Shown piece after piece: positions 48,528-59,299 of a stretch of DNA of 64,000 bases. Location: the NCBI GenBank assembly GCA_021776235.1, contig JAJFGG010000019.1, positions 57,734 through 121,733 on the forward strand, in the 5' to 3' direction. The translations under genes and the position numbers were made by a program. Every line of letters starts with the position of its first letter. Position 1 is the first letter of the stretch. The notes beneath the pieces were generated by a model that saw only the letters and a list, made by a program, of their open reading frames with translations, was not told the DNA's origin and searched no databases. The stretch is from Alphaproteobacteria bacterium (GTDB taxonomy: Bacteria; Pseudomonadota; Alphaproteobacteria; GCA-2731375).

Positions 48528-49172
48528 GTGGCGGATATTTTCCAGGAAGTTGATGAAGACATCAGGCGCGACAAAGCCGTGGCGCTTTGGCGCAAGTATG
48601 GCAGCTATGCCGTCATCGCCTGTGTCGCAATCGTGATCGGCACTGCCGGCCGAGTTGGCTGGCGGGAATATAAGGCGGCCCAGCAGGCCGAGGAGTCCGG
48701 CCGATATGTGATGGCCGCCCAGTTGCTGGAAAAGGGTGACACCGCCGGCGCCATCAGCTCTTTTCAGTCCTTGGCGAACGAGGCCAGTACCGGCTATGGC
48801 GCGATCGCACGGTTTCAAAGCGCCGGGGCGCGGGTCAAGGCTGGCGATAAAGACGGCGGCCTGGCGGTTTACGATCAGATCGCGGCCGATAGTAGTATGG
48901 ATCCTATTTTTCGGAGTTTGGCGCAGTTGCAGGCGGTCATGCTGCTAATCGACGACGGTGCGGTGGATGACCTGAACCGGCGGCTGGCGCCATTGATCGC
49001 CGATGATTCCGCCTGGCGTTATTCAGCCCTGGAGATGCAGGCCGTTCTGAAACACCGTGAAGGCGATACGGCGGGCGCCCGCGCCGCCTTCGAGGCTCTG
49101 TCGGTTGATGCCAGCGCGCCGCCTGGTATGCGTGGCCGCGCGGCCCAGATGCTGGCCGCGTTGGGATCATAA
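48528..49172 (+). CDS. Membrane-anchored TPR-type protein (YfgM-like)
   Basis: A 214-residue protein with one membrane helix near residues 26-46 (YAVIACVAIVIGTAG), preceded by a short cytoplasmic IFQEVDEDIRRDKAVALWR. The periplasmic part is helical with TPR-like repeats (GDTAGAISSFQSLANEAS; GDTAGARAAFEALSVD). Its relatives, YfgM, assist BamB and outer-membrane assembly. GTG 48528 with GGAG upstream is preferred to the long in-frame upstream extension. BamB starts 4 bases after it. Confidence 0.82.
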   Translation: MADIFQEVDEDIRRDKAVALWRKYGSYAVIACVAIVIGTAGRVGWREYKAAQQAEESGRYVMAAQLLEKGDTAGAISSFQSLANEASTGYGAIARFQSAGARVKAGDKDGGLAVYDQIAADSSMDPIFRSLAQLQAVMLLIDDGAVDDLNRRLAPLIADDSAWRYSALEMQAVLKHREGDTAGARAAFEALSVDASAPPGMRGRAAQMLAALGS

Positions 49173-49176
49173 GCAC

Positions 49177-50511
49177 GTGACACGGCACGGCCTGTTCACC
49201 GCGCTGTGGTTTGCGGCGGGCGCAACATTGCTGTCGGCCTGCGAGATGCCGGACTGGTTTGGCGGCCAGGAAAAGCCGCGCCTGCCTGGCGAGCGCATCT
49301 CGATCCTAAGGTTGGACAAGGCATTGGAGCCGGATGCCGCCGTTGCCGATATTGAAGTCCGCCTGCCCCGTCCCTGGCGCAACCCGGACTGGCCGCAGGC
49401 CGCCGGTTTTGCCAACCATGCCATGCACCATCTGGAAGTCGGCGAGGATTTGCGCCAGGCCTGGAAAACCGATATCGGCGAAGGCTCAGGCAGTGAAAGC
49501 AAATTGCTGAGCCGGCCCGTGGTGGTGGGAGACCACATCGTCGCCATGGATGCCGAGGCCACTGTGTCCGCCTTCAGGGTGTCCGATGGCCGCCGCTTCT
49601 GGCACCGGGAACTGACCCCGGAAGATGAGGACGAAGGTGTAATCGGCGGCGGCGTCAGCATCGATAACGACGTGGTTTACGCCGCCACCGGTTATGGCTT
49701 CGTGCATGCTTTATCCCTCAGAGACGGCAAGGAGATCTGGCGGCGGCGGGTTGGCGCCCCCATACGCGGCGCGCCAACGGCGATCGGCGGCCGGATTTTT
49801 GTCATCACCTATGACAATCAACTGCATGCCCTTTCCAGCACCGACGGCAGCACCCTGTGGACCCACAGTGGCATCCCCGAGGATGCCGGCCTGATCGGCG
49901 CGCCCAGCGCCGCGGTGGGCGGCGGTCTGGTCGTGGTGCCTTACTCCTCTGGTGAACTGTTTGCCCTGCGCCTGGAAAATGGCCGCGTGGTTTGGGGCGA
50001 TCAGCTCATCCGAACCCGGCGTTTGGCGCCCCTGTCGTCCTTGAGCGAGATTAGAGGCAGCCCGGTAATCGACCGCGGAATGGTGTTGGCCGTCAGTTTT
50101 TCCGGCCGCGTCGCGGCCAATGATCTGCGCAGCGGCCGGCGCCTTTGGGACCGGGATATCATCGGCTTGGAAACGCCCTGGGTCGCAGGCGATTTCATCT
50201 TTCTGGTCACGGCGCAGGCGGAAGTGGTCTGCCTGTCGCGCAAGGGTGGCCACATTCGCTGGGTGGCGCAATTGCACCGCTACGAAGATGAAGTGGAGAA
50301 GCTGGACCCGATCCATTGGAGCGGCCCGGTTTTGGTCTCCGACCGCCTGGTGCTGGTCTCGTCCGAAGGTTATGCCGTCGCTATTTCGCCGTATTCCGGG
50401 CGTATGCTGGGCCGTATCGAATTACCCAAGGGCGCCTTGATCCCGCCCATTGTCGCCGATGGGACGGTTTATGTTCTGACGGATGATGCCGACTTGATTG
50501 CCCTCAGGTAA
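49177..50511 (+). CDS. bamB: Outer-membrane assembly lipoprotein BamB
   Basis: A 444-residue PQQ-like beta-propeller lipoprotein of the BAM complex. The signal peptide and lipobox LLSAC place Cys near residue 22. WWD-type blades are seen as repeated GKEIWRRRVGAPIRG, GSTLWTHSGIPEDAGLIG and GRVVWGDQLIR. The GTG start at 49177 follows the TPR gene by 4 bases. Together with YfgM and Der, this order is common in Alphaproteobacteria. Confidence 0.92.
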   Translation: MTRHGLFTALWFAAGATLLSACEMPDWFGGQEKPRLPGERISILRLDKALEPDAAVADIEVRLPRPWRNPDWPQAAGFANHAMHHLEVGEDLRQAWKTDIGEGSGSESKLLSRPVVVGDHIVAMDAEATVSAFRVSDGRRFWHRELTPEDEDEGVIGGGVSIDNDVVYAATGYGFVHALSLRDGKEIWRRRVGAPIRGAPTAIGGRIFVITYDNQLHALSSTDGSTLWTHSGIPEDAGLIGAPSAAVGGGLVVVPYSSGELFALRLENGRVVWGDQLIRTRRLAPLSSLSEIRGSPVIDRGMVLAVSFSGRVAANDLRSGRRLWDRDIIGLETPWVAGDFIFLVTAQAEVVCLSRKGGHIRWVAQLHRYEDEVEKLDPIHWSGPVLVSDRLVLVSSEGYAVAISPYSGRMLGRIELPKGALIPPIVADGTVYVLTDDADLIALR

Positions 50512-50535
50512 TATCAAGAATCAGTGGTATAAGCC

Positions 50536-51939
<1,404 letters not shown>

Positions 51940-52207
51940 TGCCACCCGGAACGGGCGCGTTCATGCCGATTTTTGAACCGGCCGGCACAGAATTGACGGC
52001 GCTCAAGACATTGCGATGGGTTGTTTGATACTGGATGGCGTGAAGAATAATACTTGTCCAACGTCAGCAGCAATGTATTGTTTCTGTTACGCCATGAAAT
52101 CGTTATCTGGCGAATGTGAAAGTCGCCAAGCGCCTTTTGGCAAAGGCTTGTGCCGGCCGGAAAAAGTTGCCGCCTTGCAACCGGCACGTGAATAGAGAAG
52201 AACAATA

Positions 52208-54145
52208 ATGCGCGCCAAATCGATCCTGAGAATTGTAGCCGTACTGGCATGTTCGACAGCAATTATGCCAATGGCCTTGGCAGCGGAATCAATCGGTGAG
52301 CCGGGGCGAAGCTCCGGCAAGAAGAACCCACTCAACAACGTCTATTTCGGCGAACAGCATCTGCACACCTCGGCCTCTCCCGACGCCTTTGCCTTCGGCA
52401 CCCGCAACGACGCCAACGACGCCTACCGATTTGCCAAGGGCGAGGCCATCAAGAATTCCCAGTCGGGCAAGATGATCCAGAAACGGACGCCCTATGACTG
52501 GGCCGCTGTCACGGACCATAGTGAATATTTGGGCATGATGCCGTTGCTTCTGGATCCGAAAAGCCCACTGCAAAAGACCGAGATCGGCAAGCTGATCTCG
52601 AAGGGTGACAAAAAGAGTGGTGAAGCTGCGTTCCAACAGATCATTACGTCTGCAGCCACGGGTGTGCCGATCGATTACCTCGTAGACCCTAAGGTCATGA
52701 AGTCCGCCTGGCAGAAACAGGTCGATGCGGCCAACAAACATTATGAACCGGGCAAATTCACCACATTGGTGGCCTACGAATGGTCCTCGCAGCCCAACTC
52801 CAAGAACCTGCATCACAACGTGTTCTTTCGTGACGACGGGCCGGAACGAATCTTCTCGGCCTTCGATTCGGTCCATCGCGAAGACCTCTGGACCTACCAG
52901 GAGGTTATGCGCTCCATCGGGCATGATAATTTTTCGATCCCGCATAACTCCAATGTCTCGAACAGCGCAATGTTTGCGCTGCACACCTCGGCCGGTGCTC
53001 CGATCGACAGAGGCTGGGCGAATCGCAGCGCACTGAACTCGCCTGCCATCGAGATCGTACAGACCAAGGGCGCCTCGGAAACCCACCCGGCACTGGCTCC
53101 CAACGACGAATTCGCCAGCTTCGAAGGTAAGTTCGTTCACCTTCTGGGTTCCGGGGGTGTACAGAGCCTGATCGACAAGAGTTTCGTGCGCCATGCACTC
53201 ACGGATGGCGTTGGCTTCCAGGAGATGATTGGTTCCAACCCCTTCAAGTATGGCATTGTCGCCGGTGCCGATTCCCACATCGCCGCCTCGGCCAACGAGG
53301 AGTTCAACTATCCCGGGGTGCACGGCAACATCGACTACTCTCCCAAGGTTCGACTGAGTGGCGCAGGCTCGGTGGCCGGCGAACCGGCGGTCCTCTTTGG
53401 CAGTCCCGGGGCCACCGGTGTCTGGGCCCCGGAAAATACCCGCGAGGCTATTTTTGACGGCATCAAGCGCAGGGAGGTCTTCGGCACCTCCGGTCCGCTG
53501 ATTCGGGTACGGTTTTTCGGCGGCTGGGACTTTCCCAAGAACCTGATCAAGGACAAGGACTTCGTGAAGAAGGCCTATGCCAGCGGTGTGCCCATGGGCC
53601 AGGACTTGCCGAAGAAGGCGTCCAAGGCACCGACCTTTGCCGTCTGGGCCATGAAGGATCCCGAAAGTGGCAACCTTGACCGCGTTCAAATCGTAAAGGG
53701 CTGGTACGACAAGCGCGGCTACGGGTTCCAGAAAATTTACGATGTGGCCTGGTCCGACAATCGTAAGCCCGATGCCAAGACCGGCAAGTTGCCAGCGGTG
53801 GGTAATACGGTCGATATCAAGACGGCGAAATATACCAACGACATCGGCGACAACCAGTTGAGCGCCGTGTGGACGGATCCGGATTTCGATCCGTCGCAGC
53901 ACGCCGTGTACTACGCGCGCGTAATTGAGATCCCGACGCCGCGCTGGTCGACCTACGACGCCGTGCAGTTGGGCGTGGAGCCGCCTAAAGAAGTGGCCGC
54001 CACCATTCAGGAGCGCGCCTGGGCATCACCCATCTGGTATACGCCGGATCCGAAGCTGGTCAAGAAACTGGATTTCTATCCCGGGCTGCAGGAAAGATTG
54101 CCGTACACGGGCTTCTATATTGGCACCCTCAAGCACAAAAAGTGA
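52208..54145 (+). CDS. Secreted DUF3604 (PHP-like metallohydrolase) protein
   Basis: A 645-residue protein with a signal peptide (residues 1 to about 26, cleavage near MALAAES). The mature part starts with NVYFGEQHLHTSASPDAF, a HxH metal motif like the PHP fold, then DWAAVTDHSEYLGMMPLL near residue 98, as in DUF3604. A further metal-type HIAASANEEFNYPGV is near 358. Its substrate is unknown. A terminator follows, so expression may be separate from the next genes, but a PpiC-type isomerase and a HupE/UreJ protein lie immediately downstream as in other genomes. Confidence 0.85.
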   Translation: MRAKSILRIVAVLACSTAIMPMALAAESIGEPGRSSGKKNPLNNVYFGEQHLHTSASPDAFAFGTRNDANDAYRFAKGEAIKNSQSGKMIQKRTPYDWAAVTDHSEYLGMMPLLLDPKSPLQKTEIGKLISKGDKKSGEAAFQQIITSAATGVPIDYLVDPKVMKSAWQKQVDAANKHYEPGKFTTLVAYEWSSQPNSKNLHHNVFFRDDGPERIFSAFDSVHREDLWTYQEVMRSIGHDNFSIPHNSNVSNSAMFALHTSAGAPIDRGWANRSALNSPAIEIVQTKGASETHPALAPNDEFASFEGKFVHLLGSGGVQSLIDKSFVRHALTDGVGFQEMIGSNPFKYGIVAGADSHIAASANEEFNYPGVHGNIDYSPKVRLSGAGSVAGEPAVLFGSPGATGVWAPENTREAIFDGIKRREVFGTSGPLIRVRFFGGWDFPKNLIKDKDFVKKAYASGVPMGQDLPKKASKAPTFAVWAMKDPESGNLDRVQIVKGWYDKRGYGFQKIYDVAWSDNRKPDAKTGKLPAVGNTVDIKTAKYTNDIGDNQLSAVWTDPDFDPSQHAVYYARVIEIPTPRWSTYDAVQLGVEPPKEVAATIQERAWASPIWYTPDPKLVKKLDFYPGLQERLPYTGFYIGTLKHKK

Positions 54146-54166
54146 TTGAGAAGAATTGGGATAAAA

Positions 54167-54199
54167 GGGGAGGCGATTAGGCGCCTCCCCTATTTTTTT
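54167..54199 (+). terminator. Rho-independent terminator after DUF3604 gene
   Basis: GGGGAGGCG (54167-54175), six-base loop, CGCCTCCCC (54182-54190), then TATTTTTTT. A 9-bp perfect stem and a strong T tail. Confidence 0.92.
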
Positions 54200-54277
54200 G
54201 TCCCTTTCGGTCCAAACTGAGGGCTGGTAATAGGTTCTGCTAATCGATGATCGTATTGATCATCCACACCTGGGAAA

Positions 54278-55213
54278 ATGCGCGTGACGAACAGAATACT
54301 TCGGCTGGCCAAAGCGCCGCTCCTGCAGTTTTTGCTTCTCGGCGCGCTTATTTACGGAGCCTATTGGTTGTATGGCCCGCCGGATGAGGCTGCCGGGGAG
54401 CGAAAAATTCTGGTCGAGTCCAGCCGCATAGAATCCTTTGTCAATCAATGGAAAGCACGCTGGAATCGCCTGCCGACGCAACAGGAACTGGATGGCTTGA
54501 TCAGTGCCTACGTGCGGGAAGAAATTCTTTATCGCCAGGCTGTCGCGATAGGCCTGAACAAGGATGACCCGGTTACCCGCCGGCGCATGGGGCAAAAGCT
54601 GGAGTTTCTGACCAAGAATATTGCCCTTGTCGTCGAGCCCGAGGAAGCGCAGCTCGCCGCGTACTATGCGGACAATCTCGATAAATACCGTGACCCGGAC
54701 CTGATAACCTTCGCGCATGCGTTTCTGGATCCCGATGTACGGGACAAAACCACGCTTGCCGACGCAGAAGTACTATTGAGGCAGTTGCGGGCGGCGGGCA
54801 TTCCCAGCCCTTCGACGTTCGCGGCCGGTGACCGCTTTATGCTGGAGAACCATTACGCGGCGATATCGGAGCTGGGAATTCGGCGCCTGTTTGGCGGCGG
54901 CTTTTCGAAAGCGGTCATGAAACTTGAACCGGGAACGTGGCACGGGCCCGTGCTCTCCGGTTTCGGGGTGCACCTGGTGTATGTCTATGAACATGTGACG
55001 GCCCCGGCCCCGGATTTTGCCAAGGTCCGGCATCTGGTGCTCAAGAACTGGCAATTCGACCATCAGGAAAAGTTCTACCAGGATTTCATCGACAACCTCA
55101 AAAACAGCTATGAAATCGTAATTGCCCAAATCCCGAAAGACCGCGTTCTGGGCGGCAATATGGAGACCAAACTGGGGCCCAGGCGCAACCAGACGGCGGC
55201 AGAGTCACAATGA
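54278..55213 (+). CDS. Membrane-anchored PpiC-type peptidyl-prolyl isomerase-like protein
   Basis: A 311-residue protein with a membrane anchor (LLQFLLLGALIYGAYWL, near residues 14-30). The SurA/parvulin-type helical region follows (LISAYVREEILYRQAVAIGL near 70-89). The parvulin domain is degenerate, near 150-255, with GFGVHLVYVYEHV near 230-242. The C-terminal DHQEKFYQDFIDNLKNSY is like the family's second helical part. It starts after the DUF3604 terminator and overlaps the HupE/UreJ start by 4 bases, so both are coupled. Function probably in folding or secretion of a partner. Confidence 0.78.
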   Translation: MRVTNRILRLAKAPLLQFLLLGALIYGAYWLYGPPDEAAGERKILVESSRIESFVNQWKARWNRLPTQQELDGLISAYVREEILYRQAVAIGLNKDDPVTRRRMGQKLEFLTKNIALVVEPEEAQLAAYYADNLDKYRDPDLITFAHAFLDPDVRDKTTLADAEVLLRQLRAAGIPSPSTFAAGDRFMLENHYAAISELGIRRLFGGGFSKAVMKLEPGTWHGPVLSGFGVHLVYVYEHVTAPAPDFAKVRHLVLKNWQFDHQEKFYQDFIDNLKNSYEIVIAQIPKDRVLGGNMETKLGPRRNQTAAESQ

Positions 55214-56232
55214 TGGGCAAGCCGCTGATTCGTCTGCAAGTTTTTGCCCTTTGCTTGCTCGCCGGCCTGATATTGCGGCCCGCCGGGGCCGTGGCCGATG
55301 AATTCAGCCCCGCCTTGCTGGAGATTACCGAACGCCAGGGCGGTTGGGTCGATGTCACCTGGAAGGTGCCGATGCGCGGTGAAAAAGCGATCGCTTTGCA
55401 GCCGGTCCTGCCCGATTTCTTCAAGCCATTCGGCGCCGGGTCGCGCCGCCAAATTCCTGGGGCCTGGATCGAATTCCGTTCCTATAGAGTTGATGGCCAA
55501 CCCCTGACCGGGGCGACCTTGAGAATTGACGGCCTTGCTGGTGTGCCGACCGATGTCCTCGTGCGTATCGCGCTGCAGGATGGGGTCGAACATTCCGCCA
55601 TTCTGCGCGGCGGCAGTAATTCATTCACCATTCCGCCGCAGCCGACCAGTACAGAATTGGCAATTTCATACTGGAAAATGGGCACGGTCCATATTCTGGA
55701 AGGCTTCGATCATCTGCTTTTTCTGCTGACACTCTTGCTGATCGTTACGGGAGTCTGGCAGCTGTTGAAAACCGTAACCGCCTTTACCGTCGCCCATAGC
55801 ATAACCCTGGCGCTTGCCACGCTGGGCATCGTAACGGTCCCGTCCGCACCCACCGAGGCTGTGATCTCGCTGAGCATCGTGTTGCTGGCTGTCGAGGTGG
55901 TGCGCAAATCGGCGGGTGAGTTGACGCTGTCCGAGCGCTATCCCTGGTTCGTTGCCTTCACTTTCGGTCTGGTCCATGGGCTGGGCTTTGCCGGCGCGCT
56001 GTCGGAGATCGGTGTGCCGCAGAACGATGTGCCGCTGGCATTGGTGATGTTCAACGTCGGCGTCGAAACCGGCCAAGTGATGTTCGTGGTTGCCGTATCA
56101 TTGCTGCTTGCGGGGCTGCATATGATCCACAACAGGGCGACATTGTCGGTGGTACGTATCGCACCGTACGCGATCGGTGGCACCGCGGCGTTTTGGACCC
56201 TTCAACGGCTGGTCAGCTCGTTCGCGGCATAA
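55210..56232 (+). CDS. HupE/UreJ-family membrane protein
   Basis: A 340-residue protein. A signal peptide (near residues 9-28) is followed by a soluble beta-rich domain (30-150), then six membrane helices. The family motifs GFDHLLFLLTLLL near residue 165, FTVAHSITLALATLG near 195 and LVHGLGFAGALSEIG near 255 include His residues conserved for metal (nickel or similar) transport. The two-part build suits HupE/UreJ_2 proteins linked to DUF3604. The exact metal or role is not known. Confidence 0.83.
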   Translation: MMGKPLIRLQVFALCLLAGLILRPAGAVADEFSPALLEITERQGGWVDVTWKVPMRGEKAIALQPVLPDFFKPFGAGSRRQIPGAWIEFRSYRVDGQPLTGATLRIDGLAGVPTDVLVRIALQDGVEHSAILRGGSNSFTIPPQPTSTELAISYWKMGTVHILEGFDHLLFLLTLLLIVTGVWQLLKTVTAFTVAHSITLALATLGIVTVPSAPTEAVISLSIVLLAVEVVRKSAGELTLSERYPWFVAFTFGLVHGLGFAGALSEIGVPQNDVPLALVMFNVGVETGQVMFVVAVSLLLAGLHMIHNRATLSVVRIAPYAIGGTAAFWTLQRLVSSFAA

Positions 56233-56263
56233 TACCAAGCTGCGCAGGCGACAGCGCCCGGAT

Positions 56264-57904
56264 CTATCTTGCCGGCCGGTTCCGCCCCGGAATGATGATC
56301 GGCCAGGGGTCCGGGGTTTTCGGAAATGGCACTTCTATCACCGTGGGAACGGTCTGCTTGAAAGCGTTGGGCAATATCTTGGCCAGCTCTTCAGGGGTTT
56401 CGGCCCGATAAGCGGCGCAGCCAAAGCTTTCAGCCAGGGCGACAAAATCCGGGTTGGTCAGGTCGGAGGCGATGGTCCGGCCATCATAGAGGTTTTCCTG
56501 CATGCGCCGGACGTTGCCGAAAGCGCCGTCGGCGAAGACGACGGCAACGACGGGGACGTTGTACTTCACCGCCGTGGCCAGCTCTTGCACGTTGTACATG
56601 AAGCCCCCATCGCCGTTGATGGAGATCACCTGACGGTCCGGGTTGGCGATCTTGGCGCCGATGGCAGTCGCCAGACCACAGCCCAGGGTGCCTTGATAGG
56701 CCGAGGTCAGGAAACTTCGCGGGCGATAGATAGGCATGGCGACGCGGGAGACATAGCCAACCTGGGTTAGTTCGTCGACGAATATACCATCGTCATCAAG
56801 CGCTTCGCGCAGCACCTTGATCCAGGCCATTTGCGGGCCCAGGCGATCCAGCAACATCTCCTGCACTTCACCCTGTAGGGTCTCCAGTTCGTCCTGGCGC
56901 GAGGCCCGGCCAGAGGCCTGCCCCCCTACGGCATCCACCAGTGCCGGCATGATATCCTGGGCATCGCCCACTATGGCGATGTCCGGCGTGGCAATGCGTT
57001 TGATCTCCACCGGATCAATATCCACATGAATGATTTTCAGATCGCCGTCAGTGCCCCAATTCATGCGCGGCGGTTGCAGCCGGGTGCCGACCGCCAGCAC
57101 CACATCGGCCGAGGCCCACAGGCGATGGCCGGCCAGATGGGTCATGGACAGATAATGCCGGTCAGAGACGATGCCGCGCCCGGTCCGATTGGCGATCACC
57201 GGGGCCTGCAGCATCTCGGCCAAGGCCTGCACCGCCTCGCCACAAGCCACGGCGCCGCCGCCGACGAAAATCATCGGTGCCTTCGCCCCCGCCAGCAAGG
57301 CCGCCGCCTTGGCCAGGGCATCCTCATCCACCGGCGGGCGGGCATATTCGGTAACAGCCGGAAACAGATCCACGTTGGCGGGCTGGGCCAACTGATCGAG
57401 GGGCATTTCGATCGCCACCGGTTGCGGCCTGCCCGTTCGCAATTGCCGAAACGCCTCCGCCACTTTGGCCGGCGCATCGGTGGGATGGTCGATCCGCGTG
57501 GCCCATTTGGTCAGTCCGCGCAGGATCGAAAGTTGATCCGGGATTTCGTGCAGCATGCCGTGGCCCCGGCCAATATAGGCGGACGGAATTTGCCCCGTGA
57601 CACACAGTACCGGCAGATTGGCGGCCCACGATGTGCTCAACGCGGCCGTGGTATTCAATACCCCCGGCCCCGGCACCACCGCGAAAGCACCGACCTTGCC
57701 CGTCGACTGCGCATAGCCATGGGCCATATAGGCGACGCCTTGTTCATGGCGGCTGTTTATCACCCTGATGTTGTTGCCTTCGTCATGCAGGGCATTGAAG
57801 AACCAATCCAGCTGTACCCCCGGCAGGCCAAAAATGGTATCGACACCATGGGCGGTGATCGACTTAACAAGGGCTTGGCCCCCGGTCATGCGGGTCATGG
57901 GCAA
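56264..57904 (-). CDS. Thiamine-pyrophosphate-dependent enzyme, acetolactate-synthase-like
   Basis: A 546-residue TPP enzyme of the IlvB/acetolactate-synthase family. The catalytic Glu lies in SRHEQGVAYMAHGYAQS near residue 53, GPGVLNTTAAL near 79 follows, and the TPP-binding motif SINGDGGFMYNVQELATAV near 427-447 is complete with the final Asn in ADGAFGN. No IlvN regulatory subunit is next to it, so it is likely a catabolic or unusual TPP enzyme (sulfoacetaldehyde- or oxalyl-type or similar). ilvD lies 53 kb away and is unlinked. It is followed by the long palindrome upstream of its start. Confidence 0.88.
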   Translation of the reverse strand: MPMTRMTGGQALVKSITAHGVDTIFGLPGVQLDWFFNALHDEGNNIRVINSRHEQGVAYMAHGYAQSTGKVGAFAVVPGPGVLNTTAALSTSWAANLPVLCVTGQIPSAYIGRGHGMLHEIPDQLSILRGLTKWATRIDHPTDAPAKVAEAFRQLRTGRPQPVAIEMPLDQLAQPANVDLFPAVTEYARPPVDEDALAKAAALLAGAKAPMIFVGGGAVACGEAVQALAEMLQAPVIANRTGRGIVSDRHYLSMTHLAGHRLWASADVVLAVGTRLQPPRMNWGTDGDLKIIHVDIDPVEIKRIATPDIAIVGDAQDIMPALVDAVGGQASGRASRQDELETLQGEVQEMLLDRLGPQMAWIKVLREALDDDGIFVDELTQVGYVSRVAMPIYRPRSFLTSAYQGTLGCGLATAIGAKIANPDRQVISINGDGGFMYNVQELATAVKYNVPVVAVVFADGAFGNVRRMQENLYDGRTIASDLTNPDFVALAESFGCAAYRAETPEELAKILPNAFKQTVPTVIEVPFPKTPDPWPIIIPGRNRPAR

Positions 57905-57936
57905 CTCCGATTTTGCATTGTCAATTGCCTCAACTT

Positions 57937-58016
57937 AGAGCACTTCCGGGTTGTTGTGAATCATTTGATGGCGACCCTAAGCCATCAAATGATTCACAAT
58001 AACCCGGAAGTGCTCT
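57937..58016. repeat. 36-bp near-perfect inverted repeat (8-base loop)
   Basis: Arms 57937-57972 and 57981-58016 match in 35 of 36 positions; the mismatch pairs as G-U on one RNA strand. The hairpin lies between the divergent-edge of the TPP enzyme (upstream of its start) and the end of the PqqD-like gene on the minus strand, so it could end transcription of the minus-strand set or shield the TPP promoter. The outer arm resembles copies at 43665 and 45401. Confidence 0.9.
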
Positions 58017-58035
58017 GGCGCGGCTTGAGCCAGTC

Positions 58036-58302
58036 TCAATCGCAGACTTCGATCAAATCGCCACGCAATAGGATGGCCAGGGCGCCGTTCAGGTCCCGTC
58101 GAATGGTATCGGCAGGGGTTTCGGGAAACGCCGCGCCGAACAGCACCAGCAATTCCGCTTCACTGGCCGGTTCCGCCAAGGCGCGCCAGATTGACATGGC
58201 CAGCTGGTCCAGATGAAACATGTCGCCGCTATCTCCGGCAACCAGGAATAAATCGTCCTCGACCGGCGTTTCGTTGATATCTGGGCGTTGGCGATACCGC
58301 AT
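58036..58302 (-). CDS. PqqD-family peptide-chaperone-like protein
   Basis: An 88-residue protein with the PqqD fold: DLFLVAGDSGDMFHLDQLAM near residues 18-37, SIWRALAEPASEAELLVLF near 38-56 and a C-terminal helix. PqqD-type proteins bind the leader of a peptide for radical-SAM or other modification enzymes; a PqqD-like partner is also known with HprK-like kinases (named HPr-rel-A in my memory). It overlaps the kinase by 1 base, so coupling is clear. No radical-SAM gene is seen in the window. Confidence 0.78.
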   Translation of the reverse strand: MRYRQRPDINETPVEDDLFLVAGDSGDMFHLDQLAMSIWRALAEPASEAELLVLFGAAFPETPADTIRRDLNGALAILLRGDLIEVCD

Positions 58303-59216
58303 CAGGCGCTTGCCCCACGGTTGAAATGGGAGATCACCGTTTCCGCCGCCTCAAAGGCAGAGGCGTAGCCCAACTGCCAGATATCGACCTTTTGGGCCAG
58401 ACCCACGCAGGCGGACAATTCGCCCTGTTGGCCTAAATGTGGCGCGAAAAGCTGCTCCAGCAAGATGCGGACCATGGCCGGTTGCCGCATGGCGGTCAGG
58501 ACCGGTTTGCCGGCTTTTGGCCGCCGCCGCAGATGGATCAGCCCGCGTAGTGGCAGCGCCTCGCCAAAGCCGGCGGCCTGCTCGGGACCGGGTCGCAGGA
58601 CCGCCATCTCCGGCCAGGTCATCACACTGTGTTCGGCGACAAAGTCCCGATACACGGTATCCGCATTTGACGGTAGCGGAAGGCGCAACTTGGGCGCAAC
58701 GGCCAGTGAAATTCCCACAGGTGCGGCAGAGTGCCCGGAGGGTGCCATATTCAGGATCAACCGGTCATCGGCGAAAAAGCGCTGGCCGCGGCTGGCCAGG
58801 ACCGTTGCGATAGTGCTTTTGCCGGCGCCGTTATCACCAAGCAAAAGGACCAGTCCGTCACCAATCCGCACGGCAGCGGCATGAATAGAAACCAGGCTAT
58901 CATCCTGAGCCACATAGGCAGCGATCAAGGCGCCCACCAGGGTATTCGCAACCATATAGCCAGCATCGAGACTATAGTCGGAGAGCGCCATATGGTCTGA
59001 AGAAATGCGCCAATGCCCGTCTTCTGCTTGGACGACAATATCGGCGGGCGCGACGGAATTATCGGCTGGTTGGGCGTTGCTAACCATGGGCGGCAGAACC
59101 GGCCATTGGGGGATCAATTCAAACAAGAACGGCGCCAGAGCCTGAGCGCCCTCAATGGAAATTCCACGCTGCGGGCCGGCCAAAACAATTCGTTCTGATT
59201 TTGCGTGGAAGGCCAT
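58302..59216 (-). CDS. HPr-kinase-like ATP-binding protein (HprK-related type)
   Basis: A 304-residue protein with the Walker A GDNGAGKSTIATVLASRG near residue 130 and the SIHAAAVRIGDGLVLLL beta strands before it as in HprK and serine-kinase-like proteins. The FADDRLILN motif near 152 contains the acidic pair. The C-terminal part (LIHLRRRPKAGKP near 226) fits the family. HPr of the PTS is not encoded nearby. It is more likely an HprK-related kinase A of the HPr-rel-A type acting on an unknown partner. Its start follows the Lys/Ser peptide by about 80 bases. Confidence 0.78.
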   Translation of the reverse strand: MAFHAKSERIVLAGPQRGISIEGAQALAPFLFELIPQWPVLPPMVSNAQPADNSVAPADIVVQAEDGHWRISSDHMALSDYSLDAGYMVANTLVGALIAAYVAQDDSLVSIHAAAVRIGDGLVLLLGDNGAGKSTIATVLASRGQRFFADDRLILNMAPSGHSAAPVGISLAVAPKLRLPLPSNADTVYRDFVAEHSVMTWPEMAVLRPGPEQAAGFGEALPLRGLIHLRRRPKAGKPVLTAMRQPAMVRILLEQLFAPHLGQQGELSACVGLAQKVDIWQLGYASAFEAAETVISHFNRGASA

Positions 59217-59299
59217 ACCCTGTGGTTGCCGGCCGGCGATGTTTACACCCTGGAGCGCATTTTATCGGAAATCGCTCCACCCTATATTTTTTTTGACTA

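Noticed and set aside
52289..53902. Minus-strand 537-codon frame opposite DUF3604
   Set aside because: No motif, no ribosome-binding site, and the plus strand shows signal peptide and metal motifs.
57026..58216. Plus-strand frame over the TPP enzyme and the palindrome
   Set aside because: It is antisense to the TPP enzyme and to the PqqD-like gene and continues through the inverted repeat.
58302..59216. Genuine HPr kinase/phosphorylase of the PTS
   Set aside because: No ptsH or ptsI-type gene is adjacent, and the neighbour is a PqqD-like gene, which fits an HprK-related type better.
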